A DNA stretch of 64,000 bases from Agelaius tricolor (lineage: Eukaryota; Chordata; Aves; Passeriformes; Icteridae), in contig JALJCS010000001.1 in assembly GCA_023055355.1 (NCBI GenBank), positions 78,346,881 through 78,410,880 of the forward strand. Reading direction: 5' to 3'. The notes beneath the pieces are model-generated. The model searched no databases. It was not told the origin of the DNA and worked only from the letters and a program-made list of their open reading frames with translations. This document shows positions 1 through 14,009 of the stretch, in pieces; position 1 is the stretch's first letter, and each line of letters begins with the position of its first letter. Made by a program: the position numbers and the translations under genes.

Positions 1-849
1 ATTAGCATTGAAACACATCCTAGCCAGCCTTGTACATTTGAATTGACAGATATTCATCACTCATCAGTGAACATTAGCTGAGACTGACATGAAAAAAAAT
101 GTGTTAAAAAAGCAAAAAGTTCTAATATATGATAAAGAAATTTTTGCCATGGTTTCCATAGGATGCCACATGAAGACAACTTACAACTTATAAACTATGT
201 CGATCAAATGTTCTGTTTTCATGAACAAGAGGAAAATAATTTATAAAAAAGTAATTAATTGATTGATTCCTCAATTTTCACAATCACATTTAAAGACCAT
301 TCTGTTGTGTACCGCAATTATAATTTTGAAAAAAATATATAACATCAATTCAGTACCCTCTGAACAACTTCTTTTAAGTTCTTCTTAAGCAAAATTTTTA
401 AAATCTACTCTTTGGAAACAACTTTGCATAAGCCCACAAACTCCTTCTGTCACTTCATCTGGGAAAGCTGAGAAAACTTAAGAAAGTGTAGAAGTTTAGT
501 GTCTTGCTTACAGGTCTTGCTTACAGGTTTACAGATCTATTTTTTTCCTTGACTATCTGGAAAGAAAAGATTGCATATAAATAGTGGAAAGAATATGAAA
601 TAAAATATTAGGAGGATTAGAAGGATAGTGGAAGGATAAAAAATAATCCTGGACCTTTAACAACCTAGAATAATCTGCTCTAAGACTTTAAGACTCTTTT
701 GCTTGGTTTTGGAATGAATGATGAAACTGAACAATAACCATTGTGTATGTGAAGAATCTGATTTTGTTCTCCAGGATGTTCATGATTGCCTTTAGCAAGA
801 GAAGAAGAGTTGCTATATAATAACAGATGTTTGCTGTGGTGTGAAGCAA
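1..849. other. AT-rich unique sequence, no gene seen
   Basis: No exon-like open frame, RNA gene or recognisable transposon is visible. The stretch is AT-rich with many short A and T runs. The only structure found is a perfect 13-bp tandem duplication (unit GTCTTGCTTACAG) at 501-526. A 60-codon open frame on the minus strand at 680-862 is of chance length and has no recognisable motif. Confidence 0.6.
501..526. repeat. 13-bp perfect tandem duplication
   Basis: The unit GTCTTGCTTACAG occurs twice head to tail with no mismatch. It is probably a recent replication-slippage duplication and a likely length polymorphism. No function is implied. Confidence 0.85.
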
Positions 850-1089
850 TGTCCTGTTTCACCTTTCCCAGTCCCTCAGGTGTGCCAACCTTTCCCTTCC
901 CTTCCCCCTTGCTAAGTGCTGTCTGTCAATGTTAACATTCCAGCAAGGGCGTTGTCTGGTTGGTGCAGTTCAAAAGATGCTTCCCAGCCCTGGGGTCATT
1001 GGCCAGTCCAGGTGTCACTGTCCCCTGAGACTGCCCCTCTCCCACCTGGTTGGTGGCACACCCACCCCTTCCTTCCCCCTTTCCCCGGG

Positions 1090-1098
1090 CTTAAAAAG
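1090..1098 (+). promoter_or_regulatory. TATA-like element of the 850-1394 LTR
   Basis: CTTAAAAAG follows a C/T-rich U3 segment and lies about 70 bp before the AATAAA signal, the spacing expected for a short retroviral R region. A deviation from canonical TATAA makes promoter strength uncertain. Confidence 0.5.
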
Positions 1099-1164
1099 AC
1101 ACGGGACCATGCAGTTGGGATTCTGTTGGAGCTGTTACCAAGATTCGGAGATCTGTGACCCTGG

Positions 1165-1170
1165 AATAAA
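1165..1170 (+). terminator. Poly(A) signal of the 850-1394 LTR
   Basis: AATAAA in plus orientation downstream of the TATA-like element, at the position of an LTR R-region polyadenylation signal. It could end transcripts crossing the solo LTR from the left. Confidence 0.6.
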
Positions 1171-3606
1171 ACTCTGGATTAAACCCTACGGCAGAATAAT
1201 CTGTCTCCTTTTCCTCTTCACCTCACCTAAAGCCTTTCCACCAGAGGTAAACCTGAGTTCCTGCTTGCCTGGACTTGTTCCAAGTGCCAACTGCAGCATC
1301 CAGCCAGCCAAAGGTGTCTCTGAGGTGAAACCACCACAGCTGCCGCCTCTGGTCAAGCAGCAAGGGCTGGACGAGCCCAGGCACGTTCCACCCAGCAATA
1401 TTGGGATTGTATTCCAATAGATGTTGAAATAAGGGGTCAGTGTAAGAAGAACATAACATAGAATTCAACATTTTTGAAGAGATCAACAATGAAAAAAACA
1501 ACAAACTCTTTTGTCAGGTGAACCACTAAACAACCATTGAAACATTTGATATTTGTATCATCCATGTTGAATAACAACCTAATATAAAAACCATCTAAAT
1601 GCTACTATTTTCTACCATCAAATAATAAGAAAATAAATCCCTAAAACAATTTAAAAAATTTTCATTTTTGAGAATTTTTATCCTTGACAATTTTCAGATA
1701 AAAAAAAACAACACCACTTGAAATTGCAACATATTAAGAGTTTCCAATTGAAACAAATACTTGTTATATTTAAGTACCATTGGGAATTACTTTTTCATTT
1801 CTATTATATAAAAACTATGATGCATGTGTCAAAGGCATTGGGGTTTTGTTTTCTCTCCTTTCAAATATTTTTTGCAGTAAAAACACAAACAGTACATTTA
1901 ATAGTGCATTTGCTAATTAAAACTAAGATGTTTAGATTAAAAAAACTTCATATAACTATATAACTTTGATTGGAATATTTTTTTTTGTATGATTTAATAA
2001 GAAAATAATAAAGTTTCTTGTCAATAAAAAATAAAAATAATAAATAAAAAATGCTAAACAGCTGTTGATTAAAAAATACTAATGAAAATCACAAATAATT
2101 CTCTCACCACATAGAAACCTCAGTAATATAATTTGCAATTTAGCAGATCTCTTAAGAGAACATCGATATATCTAACTTTGTTCATGAAAGGTGTTGCAAG
2201 ATATTGCACTGGGAATGACTCAATAATTAATAAGCTTTATTAATAAATAAATAAAAAATATTATTTTCAGGATCTAGTCACAGGAACTGCAATGGAAGTG
2301 TCTCTGTTTCATCTTTAACCTCCTGGCTTTCAATCATGATCAAACAAATTCTGGATTACTATACTTCCTTTTTCTTCATAGCTCAGTCATTATTTTAATA
2401 TACTCATATTGCCATTGTGTTATTCATATTTAATAATTCAGGACACTTTTGGAAACTTTTCATTGAAATACTATGGTTAAAAAGTGGCTTTATCTCACAG
2501 TAAGCACTTCTGCCACAAGAACCCAAAATTTACCAAGTCCCAGTTCCCATGGGGAAGAGTTAGGCTCTTCAACGGTCAGCTTCAAATAGTAATTTATATC
2601 TAATTAAAAATGATCTTCATTATTGTCAAAGAAGAGGAATTTCCATTTATTTCTTCTTTGTCTCAGTGGTTCTTTATTTTATTTCTTGTTTGAACCACAA
2701 CCAATTACAAATCAAACTTTGACTTCCTACAAGTAACAGTACATCATATTAACCTGCCATGGCCCAGGAAGTTTTTGATAATGTAAGCATGGAAATAATT
2801 TGGAAAGATATTAAGATACCATGCATGAAGGGCCACATTAATATGATGACCAGAGTAACAGAAAATCAGATAATTTATAGAGGGCAAGATCACTGCCCTT
2901 TGGGGATTAATATCAAATTCTGCTACAAGCCTACTAATTGCAACTCACTAGCGTAAAAAGATTGGTTTTTTTCTGTCATCTTATGATAGGTTAAAAAATT
3001 ACTAATAATTCAGTAATGAAATGGCAAATGTCATCTCAGAATATATTAAATGTAAATATTAAATATATTATATATCTCAGAATTTATAATATAGCTGGAG
3101 CATTCCAGCCATAGCTTGTAGCACAGGACACCAGAAAATTGTTTATCAGAAAATTGTTCACTTTATCTCTAAATAGTTCTGCTGAGATCTTATCCATATA
3201 ACAAATAAATAAATAAAATTTTAAAAAGCAGATGTATTTGTCCCATACATACCTGTGGACCAGGAAAATTTGGTATGATGGTGGAATAAATAATATACTG
3301 CCAAAGAAGGTAACATTTTTGAGTTTATATATTCAAATGATATGGTTATTAAATATGGAGAGGAGAAGAAGAGGGAAAGGAGGAAGCACAACCTGAGGTT
3401 AAAGAATAATTTACTGCATGTTAGTGTATTCAAACCAGAAATTAGATTTTCTAAAAAAATAAAATCCTAAAAGCAGACTTTTAGAAGGAGCACCGAGACA
3501 AAAAAACCACAAGAAAATTATTTTCAAGATGAATCTGAATCATTGTATAAAAGGAGTTTGATGACTGAACTTGAAAACATTTCAAGTCTTTTAAAATCCT
3601 CTTTGG

Positions 3607-3643
3607 AAAAAAAAAAAAAAGCAAAAACCCAACAACCAAAACC
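3607..3643. repeat. A-run plus CCAA-type low-complexity tract
   Basis: A run of 14 A residues is followed by A/C-only sequence with AACCC and CCAAAA words. It is the smallest of five such tracts in the window (others at 15503-15608, 24995-25135, 37596-37662 and 50069-50113). Confidence 0.7.
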
Positions 3644-6600
3644 ATACTCCAATGCAAACTTCTGGAAGAAAAAAAGAAAAATCATGACTTAGAAATACTT
3701 GGATTGTTAGTTTTAAAGCAAAGAGGAAGCCACCTCCTGCACAGCCTAAAGAGGACATCTGCCATCCTGGAGCATCCTGTGTTATTCCTGTTACTTTTGT
3801 TTTTGACAATGAGAGTAAGGGCCATCATTATCCTAGAGTCATCACCCTGTCTTCAACCTGGCTTGAAGAAACTTGTGTCTGTACAAATTCTGTACCATAG
3901 TGCTCTCCACAACTTACTTCTGTTTGTCTCTCTCTACCCCTTTTGTTTTTCAAGTTTGAGTGGCCTAGTCAAGAGTGTCTCAGCAGTGAAAAACAATAAG
4001 GGACCAAACAAGTACAGAAATGTCTGATGCACTTTACTGTCACAGGTTTAATACATTTTTAATCTGATTAAGAGACCAGATGCTGCTCTATATTTTTTCA
4101 GCAATGAGATCATCTAATAACAAAAATAGGAAGCTTGCAAATATTTGTTGCTATTCATGCTTCAATTGCACATATTTGCTGTTATCTCTTCTGTGCTGTT
4201 TAAAAATGTCCTCGCATGATAAAAAATATGTTTCTCTCTCCATGAGAAAAAGTAGGCAACATCTCTCATCATCAAAAGAATCATGATAAGCAGGGTTCTT
4301 TCTGGTTGAACATAATATACCTGAAGAAAAATGGAAACTGTGACTCCTGGTAGGTGCAATATTAGCAAATTTGTTTTTCTAAATATTTTACCTTACTCAT
4401 TACCTATTGTCTTTCTATAATCAAATTAAATAGGACTGTCAGAATAACATTTCCAGCACTAATAGGACATAAACCCCCAAATCACATTAGCTGTTCAATG
4501 TTATAAAGAACTCACAAGCACTTAATTTTTCTTAGCTTTTTCTGAGCCCAGAAAACTCCTCTGAACATGGCCTTTCTCAGTAAAGGAAACCAACATGGTC
4601 TATTAGTAATGTAGACTCAGGGCAAAACTATCCAAGAACTTACAGCAGTTCTTGTTTTATTTTCAGAAATTAGTTGGTTTCTTAAACTTCAGTAATACCT
4701 GTTATCATGCCCAAATAATACCATGTAAAAAAACAACTAGACATGATAATAGGGCACTGGTTATACAAGTGATGGTTTTTCAGGTGGAAATAACCTGATT
4801 GCTTTCTTTAGAAACAGAACAAGAGCAAAATATCCTACATATCACTTAAAACCTCACCTGGTGAAAAAAAAAATCCATTTTTTTTTTATTTGTATAGGCC
4901 TAGAAAAGACATGGTCAAAAACATGGATAGGAAAGAAATAACAGTGATTGCTCTGAGCACATCTCACCTTCTAGGAAGTCAGCTGGCTGAATCCAAATAG
5001 AATCTAGATTATGTCTTTCACTGGTAGAACCTATCATGAAAAAAGCTGGAAGGTTGCCCCTCCTTTCCTTAGGATCTGTTTTTAAATATTCTGAAGCATG
5101 ATCAATGCCCTCATTAGCAAGGAGCTTTGCTGTGGGCTTAGAATGTTAGAGACAGGATCCAGTGTGCACACAGTGGTCAGGGTCAGCCCTGGTGTGATGG
5201 TGGTCTGTCATAGTGACAATATATCCAAGGTCAAATTAACCAGTGGGACAACATCAAAACTGAGAAGATATAACCAGGGAAGACATAAATACAACCAGCT
5301 GAATTTCTTCTTTCTAGTTTAGGCAAAATCCTGGAAGTGAGATAAGGAACTTGATGTTGGGCAGCAATTTGGAGACACAAGCGAAGATCAGGTGATTAAT
5401 GAAGAGTATAAACAAAAGTTTATGCATAGCTCCAAATAGGAAAATTGGAAGATGTTGTCAATGTACTGTACATAGAGATACTTTTTTTCTTGCTGTGGTC
5501 AGTCAGGAATGGTGTTCTATTATTTAGCTGTTCAGATTACCTACTGCTGCATCAATAACTAGTCACTGGGAAAATGCCTGCTAGTATCAGTGACAACATC
5601 AACATCAATATAAATACTAGTCCCATGATTTCAGGTAAATATAATTCTATATTACCTCTACAAATATTAATTCATTGGTAGAACTAAGGTTAGTGAGGTC
5701 AGGCAGAAGAAAGTTCAGTACAATTACCTCCTTTTATTTTGAGCAGTTTTGGCAAGGTTAATGAGCTAAAAGAAATATGAAAATGAGTGAAATAATGAAG
5801 CCAATCTTTAATTTCAGTAATCAGCCTTTCAGTAAACAGCTGACATTTAAGATTACAGAGTTTGAAGGATTTTTATTCATTTATCAGTTTTAGACTTTTC
5901 TTGTAGTTGTTATGGTTTATGTATGTTTTTCTCTGCAAACTCTTACTGCAATAGGTTAGTACTTGGAAATTTTCCTGTATAAATGTTAGTTAATAGTTTC
6001 TAAGTTCATTTTAACAGTGAATGCTTTTACAGCCTACGCTTACCCAGTCTGATGTGATCTTATTTACTGCAGAGGTTCTTTAAAAACTCAGACTGATCAT
6101 GAATAGAAGAGTGATGAGTAAAATGTATGAGAACTGGGAGGATCTATTTTTGTAAAATTCTGCAGGAACTTAGTTATTTGTTACCACTTTGCTGAGTTGC
6201 TATTAAGCATAAATGTATTTGCCACAGCCTTTGTGAACTTGATTTCCCAAAGACTGCAGTCAATACACTTGTTAGACTTAAAATAGCTGCCAAAACTTTG
6301 TAGGTAATGGAAGAGAGGAATGATTCAGTGGTCTTTGGGAGATGCCAGTAGCATGCACTGGGGTGGAAAGGGCAGATGGGTTGCTAACTCAGCTCTTTGA
6401 GATAAGGTGGTGGCATTGCACAAGGAAAGGTAAACAGCAGATTCCTATCCCTAATGAGTTAACTGGAAGAGTAAGGTACTTCAAGTAAAGAATCCTTAAT
6501 TGCCAATATCCTTTGTCCTAAACTGGGATAATTAGGAAATTTTAAAGAATAGTTTATTACTTCCATACGTATTTGTGGAAGTAATATATCTGTGCCTGTA

Positions 6601-6960
6601 CAGACAGAAACAGCACAAGAAAAGAAAACATCAAACTTAATTACAAGAAATGTCTACCTGAAATTTTGCTCCTGCAAAAGCAACCTCAACCAAATATAAG
6701 TGAGCAATAATATAATCATACAGTGTTGATATATAATATTTATATAACTGTATAATAATACCTGTGGGGATTCAAAGAGTAAGTTCTCTTTAGGATAGAC
6801 ATCAATTTGACCACACAATTTTTTAAAATTTATTTTTTTACAGAGATAATTATATTGCTGATTTTTTGTGTAATTCTAGAACGTGAGTCTGAATTATTCT
6901 TACTCATAATACTCAGATCAATAGGCCACTGTTTAGTGACTCTAGTATTTCCCTCAACTG

Positions 6961-7016
6961 TTTTTCTCCCCTTTTTTCTTTTTTACTCTTTTTTTCTTTT
7001 TTTTTCTTTTTTTTTA
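6961..7016. repeat. Polypyrimidine tract
   Basis: Almost uninterrupted T with interspersed C over 55 bp on the plus strand. It is simple sequence; no adjacent exon was seen that would make it a splice-acceptor tract. Confidence 0.75.
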
Positions 7017-10000
7017 ATGAAAGGGATAATGATTACAGTAAATTCAAATATGGCAAACATCCATTTTTACTGTACTTGCTTCATCTACTCAGGCAACATG
7101 CTGCTCAATACCTACTTTTCACTTTTATCTTAGGCTTCAGAAGTATGTATATGCTCATATTCTGCTAAATAAGAGAAGTGACCAAGAAATTGTGTCAAGA
7201 GTATGAACAAATCCATCTGAGGTGCCTAAAATAAGTAGAGTTATTAGCAAAAATCACTAGAATTTATGCAGGTATCTTCAACAACCTATGATATACAAGA
7301 ACTTAAATCTCACTCATAAATTATTGTTATGTACGGACTTTTGGAAACCATAAATCATAAATGTAGTACTTTAGTTTCATACTCTAATAAAAAGGAATTT
7401 TTAAAATAGCATTTTCTTTTTCAATATGTTCAAAACCAGGCTTGCAATCACATTTATCCCATGATCTGCATGATACACTTTCCCATGCACTGCACAGAGC
7501 ATAAAACAGTTCACAAGCAAACAGGGTCTCTGATTTGATCATCAACCAAAGAAAGACAGAATCAAATTACAGACTAAATAATTATCTAAAGGTCCAAAAA
7601 AGATTCTTATTGGAGATCAGATTGAAATTTACACAGCTACCACAAGAGAAATATCACTTTTTTTTCAAATCAAGAGAATCTGACATATTTCTTATTAAAA
7701 ATAAATTGGTGTGTAATTCCATAATACTATTATTAATTTCACTTCTTGCTATGACATTTTGGCTATATTTGTTCTGTCTTGCAAAATAAAGCCTGCTTCA
7801 TGGAATGAGCAAATACATTTTTCTCCCTATTTTCTGTTGTTTTCATAGTAACATAACTCCAGATTCAAGGAAATGTGGTTTCCTTAATCTTTCTAACTAA
7901 TGAAATGAAATTATTCAATATGCCTATTACTGTTCTCACATCTATCACAATTTTATATTAAGATATTCTTTTTTTTTCCTCAGTCAACTACAGAATTTCC
8001 CTAAATATATCACTCTAGTTATTTACTCACCAGCTTAATATAATCAGTCAGACCAATTTTACATCTAAATCTGTTATCCAACATCATTTGCAGTCTAATC
8101 TTTACAAGGGTGATAAAGAAAATCCAGTTTGGGCTTTCAAAGTTTTACAAAAATGATTCCTACTCTATTGATTTTGATTTGTTGAAAGCCAACATAAGTA
8201 GAAATCTAGCTGTATAACAGAAATAGTCTTTCCAATTTTAGGTCGATTTTTTATATCTCACTTATGAACCAAGGCTTGAAAATCACCAAAGCACACAAGA
8301 AATTGTTTAAGCTGCATATATTGGCTGCAAATTTTAATTCCTTGAATATTTTGCTCTCAGATACCTTACATACTTCCATTTTACAATTTAATATTTATCC
8401 CCTTTTTTTTTGACTCAGACCTTTAAAAAGTATGAAAAAAATCCTCCAGAAGACAAACAGCAATAGACAATGCTAACTGAGCATTTTCTGCTGTGAGGCA
8501 TGTTAATAGTACAAGTAGCTTCTTTTAACCATGGCTGATGTTTCATTGGCAGAAATCAGTCACTAAGTCCAAATTTCAGCAGCAAATGGAAGAAAAATCA
8601 CTAACCTTCACTCCATTGAATCTTTTGATTATTTTGTCAATGTGTGTGCTAAAAGATGAAGAAGAAAAATGTTCATAGGAAACCCTCCTGCTTGCTGATA
8701 CAGGAATCAAAATCACTTGCCCTCAGTGGTTTCACTGCCAAATTGATCTGCAGTAACTCTCATAAGTTTGAAACAAGTTTTCTTTTTTACAAGGCACATC
8801 TCTCTCCAGACCCCACTGCATTCTGCTATTGAAAAAATTTTGCTATCCCTACAAATGCCATGAGAGTATAAGATTTTGATTTCTTTTGCCATTAAAGGAA
8901 GAACATATAAGTTTTTTTTGTGAGCACCATAGTTTTGGGAAGTGAGAATGAACAGGTGAAGAAGAATTGGGAAAAAAAAAAAGCGTTTCCCTTTCTAGAC
9001 ACAGCCAGATACAGCAAATTCTACACTGCAGGACACAGCTGAGCCAATCCACAAAGTTTGTTGCTGCTATGAAAGGAATACTCACAGCTTACAACCACCA
9101 TATCTAGGACTATGAATCCATAGAATTTTCTTAGAAGTTTTTTCTTCAAGAGACATGAACCATTCAAATGTATAAGCAAACATTTACAGATAACATGTCA
9201 GCTCCACAGGATCTAGAAAACATTCCAATTCCTCATGAAGAATGAAGGAATATCACACATGAAAAGCTAAATAATCCATGTAACAATTGTTATGTTTTTG
9301 CATTTTTGCATATTACTTAATATAAATTAACATGCAAAATATGTAGTATTATTTTCTTAAGGAAAAGTAAGCATGAGAGAGGATCTGGAGTTCCAAAGAC
9401 CTCAACTCTTTTTGAATATTTTTCTCTAGGCAGTTCAGCCTGTTGCTGAAAGTTCTGATGAAAATAAGAATCGTAGCAATACAACAGTACAGCCTTTGTG
9501 TGTTATGTTACAACCACACTGAATAGGATGAATTTGTCACTGGACAGCAGAAAATAAATCAGCTAGAATGAAGAGTTTACACTATGGTGTTGCAACATTG
9601 TGGCAACAGTGGAAGTATGTAGGAGAACTAGGTGCTTGTCCTGCTTAAACGCTTAAATTTGGCATGACAGAATCAACTTTACCTCGCTTTATTATCAGTT
9701 GCAGCACTCTGCAAATACACCATAACTATTAAACCCTACATCATGCGTATTGGAAGGTTTATGGTGTATAATCCCTCATTCCCCAGAAACATGGGGCTTA
9801 TTCCTAGCTGCTGTGAAAACATAAAAATCAAACTCCTGAAGAAAATAAGTCAGCAGTTTATACCAAGAGCCAGTGAACTGGGCAGTGACAAGAGACAAGC
9901 CTGTCTTAGGAGATTTGATTCTGCAGGTGAAGATTAACCTGAAAGGTCAGGGGAAGTTTTGGAAACACACTTCTCTCCCCAAAAACCTTGCTAGTTAGGG

Positions 10001-13000
10001 CACATTTATGGACCCACCTTGCTTCTATATTTTCAATATTCAGCACTCCATGTCTTCTGAAAGGGTAGAGATTTCAGTAGGTGGTTTAACATTAAAGTCA
10101 AAACCTTACAGGTCCAGTCTTTTATTTAAGACAACTGTAGTGACATACATTTTGTCTCATTTTCCTAGCAGTTGCCATACTTTTGGGAAACCAGGATTTC
10201 AGTAGCTCAGTTTGAGTCTAAATACTTTGAGGAGGCAATAAGGGCTATGTTAGAGCTTTCACTATGAAACTACAGCTTAAAGACACATCTTTAAAATGCC
10301 ACCTCCATACTTCAGAAACCACAGAAAATAAGTTTTATAAGATCATTTTCCATTCATATGAAGAAGCAGGGGGCACTAAGGAAAATGGGACATCAGTTAC
10401 TTCCAATATTTCCATTTAGTAGCCTATAAACTATAATCCATTGAAAGCATATAGAAGATTAATTTCTCTTGGAAAACTTTTTGAAAGGTTGTCTTACCCT
10501 CAAGAAATAATGAAATGTTAAATTTTGTGTTCCTAACAAATAAAAGTCTTTAAGCTCTGTCAAAATCCTTGCACACATCTGGTATGGGTAAAAGCAAGAC
10601 CACACAACAGCACGAAGTGCTCCCCACTGTCCAGCAAAAGCTCACTTTGGCTGGGAACTGTGAAGATTAGATTCTCATTCCAAACCTTGCATAACAGCAG
10701 TAAATTTCCTTTTAAAAAGGGATTTCTCTGAGGGCCACTCTACTGATTTCTTGTTCTCTGCTTGGACCATAAAGGTTCAAAGGTCCATAAAACTGACCCA
10801 AGATCCCTGCTTTGAACATTTGGAAAGATTTTTTGCTGTTACATCTGGACTTTTAATGCTTTACCTAACATTACCAGCTCTGTGTGTTCAGAATTCATGA
10901 ACTGAATCCCACTAAGCATAACAGGCTTTTAACAATCATAAAGAATTAAGTATAAGCAGCACAGCAATTTTGGTTTTGTGTGTAGATTTCGTTATTCCCA
11001 TTGCTATTTTCTCCAGTGCAAGAGTTAGAAAGTATAACTTAAGCTGGAACACAGAACTTGTCACAAATTTCAAGACATGGATAAGTCTTGTCATGAATTT
11101 CAAGACAAAATCTTTACATGATTCTGCATGAGGGTGTCAGTCATCACTGAAAGGCAAATGCACTTTTCTCCAGAAGATTAGAAAAGCTTATACTCTTTTC
11201 AATTGTAGTACCAAAATGGATTTTTAGTTTCAGTCCCTGTGAGGATTACTTTCTGAAAACCACTTCAGAATAGCTTGTCCCTCACTTAGCTGATAACATC
11301 GGTGATCCATAGTAAGATACACAATTTGAAATGCAATGAAGAATGTCCTACACTCTAATTGCCTCTTGACTGCAGGTAGGTTATTGAATAGGCAAAATCA
11401 ATTTTACTATACAGTGAGCAGGCTTGGAATTAAGGCAATCTTATTGAAGAGCTGGTCAAAAGTCATTTCCAATTGAATAGTTTTGTATCAGAAAATGCTA
11501 ATTTGCCCATTGCACCTTAACTGTTGGTCAGGACTGTCCGGTTTTCTGAAAACCCACAAAAAAAGAAATAAAAGCTGCAGAACCAGTCGAATACATTCTA
11601 TATAGATCATTAGGGGGAATTAAAATTTTCATTATATCAATGTGCTTACTACTTTGTTATATTCTTGTGAATAAAAGGCAATAAGTGCACCTTTAGGTCT
11701 TTGTCAGTAGTACTTGCCTTCATATTATGTTATTATTGCAAAGAAACATATTATATAATTGTTCTGATATATATATTCAGATATAAATTTTCCAGAAAAC
11801 CTGCTATTAAAAATATCAGTTTTATTCATATGGCTTACGAGAAAAGTGATTCTCTTTCCCCCTCTCCCCTCAAACAAAACCAAAAACAAATCCAGAAGAA
11901 AACACCACAGGGCTTCCTGAATGAGACAAACAGGATTTAGAAAGGAGATACTTATGTGAGATGCATGTCCTGCCTTAAAAAAATATCTTCTTAATTCTCT
12001 AGCTCACTGTTTGTTCTCTTTTAATCCATTCCTCTTAGTTCAATAGAAATGCATCTCCAAATAGGGAATATACTACATAAACTATTCCATATTTGAGAAG
12101 TTAAATTAATTTTGAGGATTTCAGACCAGTATTTGAAATTTCAATAAAAGTAATATTCTGGAAATTCACCTTCAGGTTTTTTACTGAATATTAAGTGATT
12201 ACTCCATTTCTGATATTTAAAATTTGTATATCCCATGTGTATAAGACTTTCCAGAGAATCTCAGAGAATCAAATCTCAGAGAAGCAAATAGAGTAATAAA
12301 AGAGTTAATTTCTATAAAATAATTCTGAAGAGTTTTTTGCAGCTTTCTGAAGATTTTGTGGTTTTTTCATAGTCTTTACAATTTTTATATGTATGTGTGT
12401 GTCTGTTTATGAAAGAAAAAGGTGTCTGTTATCATCTGATACCATATAATTTCTGCTATAACTTATGCATTTATGAATAGTTATTGCATTTTCCTAAGTT
12501 TTTCATTTTTTCAATTGTTCCTGTAAGACAATAAAATCTTATAATGTATAAAATACTATGCACAAAGAGCAGCATACATGGTAACACCAAGATATTTTTA
12601 TTCAAGATAGTTTGGAATTGGTAGAACTCTCAAAACTACTTCAGCTGTATAATTAAAAAAAAGAAAAATCAGATTTTTAGGCAAAACTATTTTCCCCAAG
12701 AAGAATACTCTGAGTTCATAGCTTATGGCTGGTATTGTTGCAAGAAGATACCAAATGGTGTAACCATCAATCCATACCTGTCCCATGCAGATGGCATAAC
12801 CACATTGCAAGAGTCAAAGTTAAATTTCATGCTTCAACATGGTTAGACATATTTTTTATTACATGTAATAAGGACTCATTTTGTACATCACAAGCAGAGA
12901 TTCCCCCAATGGATGAGATGATGTGCCCCAACAAATTTGCAAATAACAAGTCCTGTTGTAAACTGAAGTAGTTTCCTATAATAAATATGGCTGCTGTATG

Positions 13001-14009
13001 GTGTAGGAACATAAACCCAGGGTTTTCATATTTTTGTAAAGGATTGTAAAAATTCAATTCAATTTTAAAACATGAATAAAAGGAGAAATTGATTCTCACT
13101 ACAAATTCTGTTACAAGAAAGATGTTATTATCTTTTCTGTAATAAAGATGTTGATTTTGTAGCATGGAAACTTTTACTCAAAAAAAACCAAACCCACACT
13201 AATGAATTCTAGTGATATGAAACATTAAAAAGTGTGTGCTGTATTAAGAAAAACTCAATGTTTACCACTGGCTTCACTTTTAGTGTTGCTTCTCATGAAC
13301 GAAAAATAATTAAATATTCTGAAGCAAACCTTTATAAGAATTTCTCAAGACAGATATTTTCAGGGATATTTGTGAAGCCACAAAGGCTGTTGTTGCAAAA
13401 AATAGATTTCATTAAGACCTATGATGATTTGCATGCATTTTCTTCCCTTTAATCTCTACTGATGTAGTAGATGACAATGGTTTCTTCCAGAACCGGGTGC
13501 TGTTATCCAATAATTAACCTGTCAAAGTCCCCAAGTATCTCATTCATGAGATACACTCCCATAATTAGAGGCTAATTAATTATCTGGGGAAAGACCAAGG
13601 GAGAAGACTCAAGCCTACATTAGCTTGAGTAAGTAAGTCTACATTAGTAAGTCATTGCTGTCTACTTGAAAAACTGCATTTTAAGGAAGTCTTTCATATA
13701 TTTGTCTAAGGAGAGGGGAATTCCAGAGGGAAGTTGTCCGCATTTCCTGGCAGCCACACTTAATGTGATTAGTACTACTCTTCTTCTACCATTCCAGTGG
13801 GGTTACTGCCAGAGGAAGGCTATAATTAAGACAAAACCAGGACACTATAGCTGTAAATCATTCAAACATGTTAAGGTGAGTTTATACTTCTTACCAGATC
13901 CTTAAGCAAAATTTGACTTAAACTGTACCAGTAGCATCAGTCTTTGAAAAATCATTTCCTCGTATTTTATCTTTCTTTTTTGCTGTGAATAGATAATAAA
14001 TCTTAAGAT

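Larger units (their letters stand above)
850..1394 (+). mobile_element. Solo LTR of an endogenous retrovirus, 4-bp target duplication
   Basis: This 545-bp block is clearly richer in GC and CpG than its flanks. It starts with TGTCCTG and ends with CCACCCA, the TG...CA ends of a retroviral LTR. It is flanked by GCAA at 846-849 and 1395-1398, a 4-bp target-site duplication; in vertebrates that length usually means class I (gammaretrovirus-like) integrase. Inside, in plus orientation, are a C/T-rich U3, a TATA-like CTTAAAAAG at 1090-1098 and a poly(A) signal AATAAA at 1165-1170, the normal U3-R-U5 order. No internal retroviral sequence follows, so this is a solo LTR left by LTR-LTR recombination. 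Two overlapping open frames (916-1158 and 929-1420) result from low stop density in GC-rich DNA and match nothing. The class call is inference from the duplication length; the family name is unknown. Confidence 0.78.
1399..14009. other. 12.6 kb of AT-rich unique sequence, no gene seen
   Basis: No recognisable exon, RNA gene or well-preserved transposon is visible. Small open frames (for example 2759-2956, 6807-7133 and 12827-13165 minus) are at most 112 codons, have no conserved motif and fit chance for this length. Low-complexity tracts occur at 2014-2060 (AAAT-rich), 3607-3643 (A run followed by CCAA-type sequence) and 6961-7016 (pyrimidine tract). An imperfect local duplication built on a TTTCAAGACA core lies at about 11057-11107. 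Old, unrecognisable repeats may be present. Confidence 0.55.

Noticed and set aside
929..1420. 163-codon open frame
   Set aside because: It covers the 850-1394 solo LTR including its poly(A) signal; low stop density in a GC-rich LTR explains it.
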